This document shows, one piece after another, positions 37,437 to 46,062 of a stretch of DNA of 64,000 bases. This DNA comes from Avena insularis. Taxonomy: Eukaryota; Streptophyta; Magnoliopsida; Poales; Poaceae. The stretch covers positions 324,252,305-324,316,304 of the forward strand of contig CM042689.1 in assembly GCA_023614405.1 (NCBI GenBank). The letters are read 5' to 3'. Made by a program: the position numbers and the translations under genes. The notes beneath the pieces are model-generated. The model was not told where the DNA came from and did no database searches. It saw only the letters and a program-made list of their open reading frames with translations. The stretch's first letter is position 1; each line of letters opens with the position of its first letter.

Positions 37437-37875
37437 CATGGTGCTCATTGATGCTTCCTCTAAATGGTCCAATGTTTGCCTGCTATCAACAAGGAACCAT
37501 GCTTTTGCAAAGTTGATCTCCCAGATCATACAAATAAGGAATAAATTCCCTGATTATCGTTTAAAGTCTATTCGAATGGACAATGCCGGAGAATTTACTT
37601 CAAAGGCATTCGATGATTATTGCATGGCAACAGGAATCAAACTTGAGCACTCTGTACCGCATGTCCACACTCAAAATGGACTTGCAGAGGCATTGATTAA
37701 AAAGATTAAATTCATTGCCAGACCACTCCTTCAGGGTTGTAATTTACCAACTACATGTTGGGGACACGCGGTGTTACACGCCGCTAATCTCATCAACTTT
37801 CGACCATCGACCTACAACATCCACTCTCCTATCCAACTTGCGCAAGGGTCGGCACCGAAAATTTCCACCTCGTAG
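37437..37875 (+). pseudogene. Copia integrase core, 5'-truncated
   Basis: The frame from 37,438 gives MVLIDASSKWSNVCLLSTRN, MDNAGEFTSKAFDDYC, EHSVPHVHTQNGLAEALIKK and CWGHAVLHAANLI. This is the DD35E core of copia integrase, with D of LIDAS, D of MDNAGE and E of LAEALI in place. Integrase inserts the cDNA into chromosomes. The N-terminal zinc finger, gag and 5' LTR are missing because the sequence abuts the Angela-like LTR at 37,436. The frame stops at 37,873-37,875 after SAPKISTS. Homologous integrase/RT linker sequence continues in other frames (37,876-38,053), so an indel, not a true end, causes the stop. Confidence 0.85.
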
Positions 37876-38053
37876 GTTCGGCTGCCGGTATATGTACCTA
37901 TACCACCACCCCAATGATCAGCATTGGGACCTCCGTGAAGTCGGGGATATCGTTGGTTATGAGGCGTGTCCATAATCAGGTTCTTTGACCCCTTGACGGT
38001 GACCACACACGGCCCGTTCTTGTTGCATTTTTGACGAGGATCTTTTTCCGACT

Positions 38054-39379
38054 TTGGGGGGAGGTAATCAACCCCTGGATGACAAAAGTCGAGAAATCAC
38101 GTGGAAAGCCACGGGGATCCACGCTCATGACCCACACACTGTTGAGACTAATAGAGAAGTCCAAAAGATACTAGATTTGCACTCACTAGCGAATCAACTG
38201 CCTGATCATTTTAGTGATTTAAAGAATGTGACAAAGTCGCATGTGCATGCACGCAATGCACCGGAAAGGGTTGAAATACCGAATAAAAATGATGGTATAC
38301 CCGCTCCTGCTCCAAGGCCTAAGAGGACGCGGAATCCGGTTTCTCAAATCCCAAGTACCCGGGGACGCCCAAAGAAAAAGGATAAGAGAGATTTATTACG
38401 ATGCGCCTGCCGAGGGCAGTTGAGACCTGGCACAAGTATGGATATTTCAGTGCACGAAATTCCGGACTTGAAATTTCCTATATCAGAAATACCCAGCGAA
38501 GTTGTGTGCGCACACATCAGAGCGGGAAAGCTAAAGGACCTAGCCCCTGGATTGGGAAATCCGGTGGAGCAAGAGGATGTGCCTGATGCACTCCATGACG
38601 AAATGGCCATTAATTATGTTAATTTGGGCGAGTCATACAACCGAGCCATGGCAAATGTCGACGTTAATTTTGCCAAGAAAATTGCCTCAATCATAGATCT
38701 TGACCCTGAGCCTAACACGCTCGCTGATTGCAAGAAAAGGTCGGATTGGAAAGATTGGCAGAAGGCAATCACTGCTGAATTATTATCGTTGAATAAAAGA
38801 GAGGTATTTGGACATGTTTGTCTAACTCCTCCCCACATTCGCCCCGTTGGCCACAAGTGGGTTTTTGTTCGAAAGAGAAACGAGAATAATGAAGTAGTAA
38901 GGTACAAAGCAAGGCTCGTTGCTCAAGGTTTCACTCAGCGACCAGGTGTCGACTTTGAGGAAACTTACTCCCCGGTGATGGATGGAATTACCTTTAGATA
39001 CTTGATCTCAATGGCAGTAAACATGGACTTAAAAATGAAACTAATGGATGTTGTCACCGCTTACCTATATGGTAACCTGGATTCGGACATATACATGAAA
39101 GTATCAGAAGGTATCCCTGTCCCGAACCAGGATAGAGCAAACAAGAGCTTATATAGTGTTCAGCTTAAGAAGTCATTGTATGGACTAAAACAGTCAGGTA
39201 GGATGTGGTATAATCTTTTAAGCGATTTCCTTCATCAGAAGGTCTACGCGAGCAATGAAGATTGCCCATGTGTTTTTATACGAAGATCCCAGTATGGTTT
39301 CTGTATTATCTCGCTGTACGTGGACGATTTGAATATAATCGGTACACCTGATGATATTGAGGAGCGAGTTCCTACGTGA
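38054..39379 (+). pseudogene. Copia reverse transcriptase, nearly intact
   Basis: A 441-codon frame. Residues 1-220 are the variable linker after integrase, including an AT-hook-like TRGRPKKKDKRD. RT starts at about residue 235 (DWKDWQKAITAELLSL), with HKWVFVRKRN, YKARLVAQGFTQRPGVDFEE, MDVVTAYLYGNLDSDIYMK, SLYGLKQSGRMWY and the catalytic YVDD at 39,317-39,328. All three catalytic aspartates (VVTAYL region and YVDD) are present. The frame runs into a stop at 39,377 because of a single-base shift near 39,362; the protein continues in the next frame. It is the best-preserved polymerase in the window. Confidence 0.9.
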
Positions 39380-40347
39380 TGTCGGAATTCGAGATGAAAG
39401 ACTTAGGCAAAACCAAGTTCTGCCTAGGTCTGCAACTTGAGCATTCCCCTACTGGGATTTTAGTTCACCAGTCGGCTTACACCCAGAAGGTGTTGGAACG
39501 ATTTGGGTTTGAAAAGGCATATCCTTCTAAGACCCCGATGGTCGGAAGATCTTTGCAGCAAGACAAGGACCCGTTCATGCCTAAAGAAGAGGGGGAGGAA
39601 ATTCTGGGACCGGAATTCCCCTACTTAAGTGCAGTTGGCGCACTTATGTACCTCGCAAATTGTACACGGCTGGATATTGCATTCGCCGTTAATCTGCTTG
39701 CTAGGTATAGTTCTGAGCCTACCAAGAGGCATTGGAAAGGCGTTAAAGACATCTTTAGGTACATACAAGGGACCAAGGACCTTGGCTTGTTTTACCAAAA
39801 GGACCAAGACCTATCTGTTGTAGGCTATGCAGATGCTGGGTACCTTTCGGACCCGCACACATCCAAGTCGCAGACTGGATATGTTTTCCTTTGTGGTGGA
39901 ACAGCGATTTCCTGGAAATCGTCTAAGCAAACTCTTGTGTCAACTTCGACGAACCACTCGGAAATCATAGCATTATATGAAGCATCACGAGAATGTGTAT
40001 GGCTTCGGCGAGTAGTCAGTCACATCCAGATGTCATGTGGACTGAACACCGTACAAACCCCAACGATTATCTATGAAGATAATGCCGCTTGTGTTGCACA
40101 AGTCCAGACGGGTTACGTGAAGAGTAATCTCACAAAGCATATAAACCCCAAGTTCTTCTATGCACATGAACTGCAAAAGTTGAACGAAGTGAAAGTCTTG
40201 CATACTGAGTCGTGTGGAAATCTCGATGATTTGTTCACTAAATCATTGCCAGCATCTTCTTTCGAGAGATGTGTCCGTGGGATCGACATGATGAGACTTA
40301 GGGAGATGCAAGGTTCAGGGGGAGAACCTTCACAAACTCATCGCTGA
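39376..40347 (+). pseudogene. Copia RT C-terminus and RNase H
   Basis: A 323-codon frame that continues the RT after the shift near 39,362: MSEFEMKDLGKTKFCLGLQL, then HQSAYTQKVLERFGF and YLSAVGALMYLANCTRLDIA. RNase H follows: VVGYADAGYLSDPHTSKSQT, SWKSSKQTLVSTSTNHSEII and IIYEDNAACVAQ. The catalytic acidic residues (D in YADAGY, E in HSEII, D in YEDNAA) are visible. It ends naturally at LREMQGSGGEPSQTHR*. RNase H degrades RNA in the RNA/DNA hybrid. Together with the upstream frames it is most of a copia pol that has decayed only lightly. The lineage within copia is not certain. Confidence 0.9.
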
Positions 40348-40564
40348 AATCTTGATCCCGATGATTGAGTGCTTAACTTTATAGTTAAGTGAATTGTACT
40401 CTTTTTCCCTTAGTGAGTTTTTATGAAGTTTCTCACATGAGGTTTTTAATGCGGCAATTTGTGCAACATAGCAAGAAGTATACCATATGCATTTCTCCAT
40501 ATTTTTCCCACTAGGTTTTTCGGAGTTTTAAGCCATGGTTATACAGATAAGATACCCAGGGGAG
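40348..40564 (+). other. 3' untranslated part of the copia element and PPT
   Basis: A 217-bp AT-rich stretch between the RNase H stop and the LTR. It ends ACCCAGGGGAG, a short purine-rich tract in the place where plus-strand priming should start. No other feature is seen. Confidence 0.55.
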
Positions 40565-40825
40565 TGTTGGGAAACTGGGCCGGTAGAGGCACATTCGGTG
40601 TGGCCTCTACCAGGCTAGGGTTAGCCCATGTGGGTATCCTATCCCCTTAGTCTATAAATAGAGGAGCAATCATTGTACGTGATTTTACCGAGAGAAAGAT
40701 CAATAAAGTTTCTCCCTGTTCCCTGTGTTATTTTCTTATGTAATCTTGTGTGCCTTCGACTCTGGTCTTCTTCCTCGGGTGTGGAGCAGCCTCGGGACCG
40801 ACCAGCCGGCAGGGGGTGTTCAACA
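40565..40825 (+). repeat. Short 3' LTR of the copia element
   Basis: Begins TGTTGGGAAACTGGGCC and ends GGGTGTTCAACA, giving TGTTG/CAACA terminal inverted repeats and a length of 261 bp. It holds a clear TATA box and an AATAAA signal. The right end is the best TG...CA match, but an alternative CA at 40,918 cannot be excluded. The 5' LTR is absent from the window. Confidence 0.65.
40651..40664 (+). promoter_or_regulatory. Copia LTR TATA box
   Basis: TCTATAAATAGAGG is a near-consensus plant TATA box within the LTR. A polyadenylation-type AATAAA lies about 40 bp downstream at 40,702-40,707, so the R region must be short. Confidence 0.8.
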
Positions 40826-40937
40826 CAAATATGTTTCTGCCACAACGCGTCGCATGATTTGCTGGCGTGTAGGTCCGGAGGTGGTACCCGTTTGTTGTCC
40901 TTGTCGTTAGCAGTACATGTGTAATTATTTCCTTTTA

Positions 40938-41061
40938 CTCCCTCCTCACACCCATGTTAGTTGATTTGGATTTGTCAAAATTTATATGAATCTATATACT
41001 AAATAGTGTCTAGGTTTATAAATTTTGACAAACCAAGTCAATTAATATGGGTCGGAGGGAG
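40938..41061. mobile_element. Stowaway MITE
   Basis: A 124-bp element with TIRs CTCCCTCCTCACACCCAT and its partner ATGGGTCGGAGGGAG, flanked by TA on both sides (40,936-40,937 and 41,062-41,063). CTCCCTCC termini and TA duplication define Stowaway (Tc1/Mariner). The interior (TTTGTCAAAATTTATA and TATAAATTTTGACAAA) continues the inverted repeat, so the whole element can fold into a hairpin. Confidence 0.88.
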
Positions 41062-41083
41062 TAGTAAAAACTGTTGCGATTAA

Positions 41084-41440
41084 TCAAGCCAAATCTAAGT
41101 CCAAAACAATATGGTTTACAATGCAATCAGAGGCCACACTAAACCACATCTTACACAATTTATTCTCGTAGAATTCCTTCGCCATTCGATGAGCGGAATC
41201 ATTCGCTGAGCGCCTCTCTACTCGCGCCGTTGTTGCCTCAAAGCCATTCAGGAGTGACTTTATTTCTTTTACCAGAGGTCCATAAGTTGAATGGTCCTTT
41301 CATGCACTGTCTAGCTTCGACGCTACTACGATATTGTTCATTTTCATAACCAATCGCTGAACCTGAGATTCCTTGGCAACCACGAGTCAACGTAACGATG
41401 CATTGTTCAGGAAAGTCAATGACGACTTTAGAGAAAATTG
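41084..41440 (-). pseudogene. RNase H-like domain fragment (plant RNase H type-1 family)
   Basis: On the minus strand the final frame reads KEIKSLLNGFEATTARVERR, SANDSAHRMAKEFYENKLCK then MWFSVASDCIVNH and ends at a TGA (41,084-41,086). The pattern of an R-x-x-N-x-x-AH-x-MA motif plus a C-terminal W-x-P/V-P/A-D/S-CI stretch matches the C-terminal part of the RNase H-like proteins that are abundant in grass genomes and derive from LINE-type retroelements. Upstream (41,100-41,440) related sequence continues in another frame (LVMKMNN, SKLD), with a stop. The catalytic residues lie in the missing N-terminal part. It may be a LINE fragment or a decayed host copy. Confidence 0.55.
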
Positions 41441-41547
41441 CTACAAACATGTGAACTCTTGGGGTGTTCCTACATGTTATTACTCCCTCCCCATTGTCAT
41501 AATGGTGGTTTTGGAAAGTAGTTCGGATGATAAAGTCAAGTATTACA

Positions 41548-41668
41548 TGATGGGGCTTAGAAGCTTTGTTGGGAGACTCCAAGAGGAAGGTATGATGAGC
41601 AGAGCAGCAAGTTTTCCCTCAGTAAAAAACCAAGGTTATCGAACCTGTAGAAGGAAGAAAATGACTCC
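41548..41668 (-). repeat. LTR end fragment (TGATACGTCGG family)
   Basis: TGATGGGGCTTAGAAGC, GGGAGACTCCAAGAGGAAGG, ATGATGAGCAGAGCAGCAAG and CAAGGTTATCGAACC match the first ~120 bp of the antisense LTRs at 57,462 and 62,265. It starts exactly at the LTR terminus, but no primer-binding site lies to its left. It is a small orphan piece ending where chromovirus integrase begins. Confidence 0.7.
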
Positions 41669-41689
41669 ACAAGAGGAGAAGTGTCGTAT

Positions 41690-41998
41690 CAATTGGAACT
41701 GCCAGAAGAGATGTGAGCAGTGCATAATGTGTTCCTTATCTCATTACTCCGTAAATGCCTCGAAGTTTCGGAGAAGACTGAAGTGTTCAAAAACATTGAT
41801 CACTGGACCATTGAGATCAACGATGACCTAACCTATCCCGAAGTACCCATCCGTATTTTGGAAGAAGCTTTCAGAACTACCAGGACCCGAAGCATCAAGT
41901 TTCTCAAGATTCAGTGGAGCAACCACACAGAAGAGGAAGCTACCTGGAAGCGCGAAGATCACATCAGGACGGAGTTTCCCGATCTCTTCAAATCCTAG
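41690..41998 (+). pseudogene. Chromovirus integrase C-terminus with chromodomain
   Basis: The frame at 41,720-41,998 gives VFLISLLRKCLEVSEKTEVF (integrase C-terminal VFHVSxLRKC-type motif) and then the chromodomain YPEVPIRILEEAFRTTRTRS, IKFLKIQWSNHTEEEATWKR and EDHIRTEFPDLFKS*. The aromatic/acidic W-x-N/H-x-x-EEATWE pattern is typical of Tekay chromoviruses. The chromodomain targets integration to certain chromatin. Everything upstream in pol is gone: the fragment abuts an unrelated LTR scrap. It is followed by a leader, purine tract and 3' LTR in correct order. Confidence 0.85.
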
Positions 41999-42040
41999 GT
42001 AATCTTTTTCGTCTTTTTTCAAATCTTGGGACGAGATTTT

Positions 42041-42058
42041 GTTTAAGGGGGGAAGGTT
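42041..42058 (+). other. Polypurine tract of the chromovirus
   Basis: GTTTAAGGGGGGAAGGTT immediately before the LTR TGTAACATCCC. The run of G and A is the plus-strand primer site. Confidence 0.8.
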
Positions 42059-45000
42059 TGTAACATCCCAAAAATATTAAACTTGGATCATCAAATAATA
42101 ATCATCAAAATTAGGGTTAACAAAAACTTTCCCAACTAAAAATATTAAAGCATTCATGTGTGTGTGTGTATTCAAAATTTGGATTGTTTTGAATTGCCAT
42201 GGTTCTGTGTTTCTTTGCTTATAAAATGATTCTTAGGTGAAATAAACATCATCTAAACAATCCCCAAACTTTTCCCAAAGACAAACAACTCAAAATAAAC
42301 AAATGAAGTGAATGGTCATTTTTGCCAAATTAACTCTCATGCATACTTTGGCTATCTCTAGTTTTCAAAACTTAACAGCAACATTTGTTTTCTTTGCACC
42401 CCTTGTTAGTACTCATAATAAGGTACCAAGGCCCACTTTGTGATCATCCAAAAACATTCAAATACTATGTTTAAATGCCAGTTTAAAATTGAATCTATCT
42501 CATATGGGAAGATCCCACTATTTCAAAAACCACTCAAACAAGCTCAATTTTCAAAACCCAAGCACCCACAGAATCCTCAGCACATGCCTAGCACACCCAC
42601 CAAAAATCTTTTCAAAATTCAAAAGTAAGTTTCTTGCGGCCATTTCATCAAACACCTTGCAGATTCAAATCAAACAAATCACAAACACTATAGTGTGCAG
42701 TAAATTTGGCCTAACTTGTTCCCTCTCTGATTGCAACTAGTCTTTAGTAGATCATCTAGCTCAATTGTAAACATCTAGCACCACTGTGAGCTTGCCTTGC
42801 CATCAATGGTGAGCAGGCCGAGCCTCACCATGCGACCCCATTGTCGCCGGCCAGATAGCAGCCACCCTAGCCTTGCCCACCTTGTCTGGGAGGTAGCCAG
42901 CACCTCACCACCGCCCACTGTCCCCTCCCGAGCCAGTGCAAGCCGTGGACCACCAGGAACACCACGCGCCAAAGGCTACCACTCTGACGTCGAGCCGCCT
43001 GCCCAGCTGCCAGACACAGACTACGTGCGCCGCCGCCATGTAGCCCGTGCCCACAGCTTCGCCATGACCCAAGGAACATGCCAGACATCCCCGTTCGCCG
43101 CCCCGTGCCTCACAGCCACCGCTCGCCGTTGAAGACGCCGCCTCTGCCGCGCAGAGCACCGCACGTTTCCGACCGATTGCCACCGCCCCTAAGCCGCATT
43201 TAAGCTCTAGAGCATCGCCAGGAGACCGTCCGTCGATCGCCAACCTCAGCCATGCCTCTAGCCGCCCGTAGCCATGTCGCCACCGTCGCCTGTCCATCCC
43301 TCTCGGTCTCACCATCGAGCCTATAAAAGGAGGCCACCCCTAGCCGTTTGAAGCACACCATTCCACTCCCCTCACCTCACTGATCGTTCCACCCTCTAGC
43401 TGGAGCACGAGGAGCAGCAGCTCGCCGGAATTGCGCCGGAGCAGTCCGCCTCTGGAGAAGAAGGGACTGTTGATTTCGACTACCCCCGGAGCTGCCTCGA
43501 CCGTCCCTAAGCTCGGCGTCGACCACTCGTTCGTTTGCCCGCCTTGCCGTCGTTGCTGGAGCCCTGGTATGCCCCCTATGCACCCCCACTGAGCCGCTAG
43601 GGTTCGAGCTCGCTAGTGACATGTTCATCGTCAACGACGATCCCCAGCCGTCGATCTCACTTCTAATCCAACGAACCACACAACCCCGTACCGCTTCGCG
43701 TGTTCTGAGCCATTGAATGGTGGAACCCCTCTGTCAACTGAGCCCCCGCTGCGGAGTGACACTGGGCCGGCCCATTAACCTCTCCCGCAGCCCAGCCGTT
43801 TGAATTTAGAATTTTCTATTTTAATTCAAACATAGTTCTGTACCTATATTCAAAAATCAACCCAGCTCGATTCAGTGAACCAAAATGCATGAAACCAATT
43901 TTGTTAGAAAGGTACTGAAATGCTTAATCCAAGCCCATTGGATTCAAATCATTTGGATCTGTAGATCAACCTTGGTAAAAATAACAAGTCAGAAGCTTTT
44001 TTGCATTCAAACATTTTTCAAAATTCAACCATAATAGCTTTTGAGTTGATTCCAACTCTCAAAAATCACATTTGATCATACCTTTCAGAATATATAAAAA
44101 CATATGGGTTTACTTACAGAAATAATGTTCAAGTAATAAAAGAATGCCACATAGGCATTTCTAGTCACTTTATTTTATTTAAAATAAAAAGGTTAAACCT
44201 TATTAAATTGTGACACCACTTTAACATTCCCATGTACTAAAATATGTGGTGATGACATGTGTCAAAATGATCCCATGTTTGAGTTGGAGAATATTAAATC
44301 TTAAGTAGTTTTTCAATGAGTAGAAATTACTTTTCTCAAATTAAAATAAATAAGACACATGCTTTAATCTTGTAATGATAAGTGATGATGCTAGATCATC
44401 TATAGTACACCTTTGTGTGATGATTGAAAATATTTAAGTATTTTTTGATGATTTTGTACCTCATATTTATTTATAGACGGTAGTGCCGACCAAGGATACG
44501 AGGAGGAAGGAGGATATTACGAGGAGGAAGCCGAGGAGAACTTCAACCACTGCTCTGCACAAGGCAAGCTATTAACTGAGCAAGCTAACACTTTCAACCT
44601 AGCAAGTTTATACCACTATCTTAGCAAGCCAAACCATGCAAGTTTTAATTGCAAGCTTATACCACTTGATAAACCATCCTAGTTTTACTTACAAGCTTTC
44701 TATTTTATTTCTTTATCAAAGCTTTTCTTAGGGTTTACTTAAGTGACTTGTAGATTCTAGAAAGATACTTGAAGGTTGCATAAAGAGCATTCAATTTGTC
44801 CTAAGTAGATAATCTTGATGTCATCCTAAGGCATGAGATTGAACTTCATTAATCTCCACTTGTTTACCACCCCTCCTTAGTACTTAACCCCACTTGTAGA
44901 TGCTAGTGCTAAGCATGAAACTTGATCAACTTTAGATGGGAATACTTGGTGAAAATGGTTATGAAAACCTTGGAATGATGAGTCATTCTACTAAAATGTT

Positions 45001-46062
45001 TTGACATGTGTTTTCGAACACCAGATGATTTTGATGATGAAAATGTTGAGGCATGAGCCTTAGCCCTTTATAAAACTGATGGTTGTCTGGATGCGATACC
45101 ATTTCAATTTTACCGTACAACCACAATACCCGAAAATTGGGTAGGGCTTGACTAGAAACTTATATACCTTGGTATGGGTTCCCTCACAGCCAAGGTCTGA
45201 GCTGAGGCTACCTTGTGAAGATTGTCCACCTATGCAGTACCCAAGATGATAGTTGGTCATGGTTGGGAGGCCAAACTCACAGGAGAGGTGCCTCTACTAG
45301 GGCGTGCAATTGAAAGGTTAGGATTGATTATCCACATACCGAGTATGGTGAATTCAGGATTTGTTCCTGACGGATGTATCAAATGTTGTGGTCAAAGTGT
45401 ACAATCTCTGCAGAGTGTCAAACTATTCGAATAGCCGCGTCCGCAGTTATGAACAGTTGGAGTGGCCATACTGTTCCCCCGTCAGATGTTTTCAAAATGA
45501 CTTGTGAAATGAATTGAGACTTTGACTTGACCGCAACAGAGTTGTGATATGAAATTCAAGTTCCCACTTAGGTGTTATAAAATTTCAACTAGTTTTCTTT
45601 GCTTCTGAACTTAGTAGAGGTAAATCTGGCTTTTTGCAAAACAACCCTAGAGCTTAGTGTCCTACCACAAAAACCCCCTTAACTTGTTAGTATTAGTTTG
45701 CGAGTACTTAAAGAGTACTCATGGCTTTGTCCCTGGATATTCCCGTGGCCAGACTATGAAGAGGAGTACCAGGATGATGGACCACAGGAAGGTTACGACA
45801 ACTAGGATCATCTCCCATCGTCAGCCTGTGACACCGAAGATGGAGCTTCGCCTACGCTACCTTTATTATTACGTTATTCCGCTGCTTGAGTTGTATTAAG
45901 AACCGGATCATGAGATCCTTATTCGTGTAAAACCTTATGTTTGGTTTGTAATGGATGATGTACTGTGATATCCAAATCTGTTATGTCTCGCAAAAATGGT
46001 AATCCTAGGATTGCGATGTATGGCATAACAGGCATCTGGGATTAAAAATCCGGGTGTTGACA
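42059..46062 (+). repeat. 3' LTR of a Tekay-like chromovirus
   Basis: 4,004 bp, TGTAACATCCC...GGTGTTGACA. It follows chromodomain and PPT, so it is a 3' LTR. It aligns with the degenerate 5' LTR at 16,892-21,125. The part 42,790-43,560 is strongly GC-rich and gives long but meaningless ORFs (for example 136 codons on the minus strand at 43,315-42,905). The right edge meets antisense Athila-like sequence directly. Confidence 0.88.
43321..43330 (+). promoter_or_regulatory. LTR TATA box
   Basis: CTATAAAAGG at the end of the GC-rich block, followed by AGGCCACCCC. The position agrees with the TATA box in the related LTR at 18,225. Confidence 0.7.

Noticed and set aside
41480..41545. Second Stowaway start (TTACTCCCTCCCCATTGTC).
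   Set aside because: No matching right terminus before the LTR scrap at 41,548; it may be a truncated MITE but cannot be supported.
42797..43315. Overlapping ORFs of 65-136 codons on both strands in GC-rich DNA.
   Set aside because: They lie wholly inside the 4.0-kb chromovirus LTR. Long ORFs on both strands are expected from high GC, and no domain is visible.
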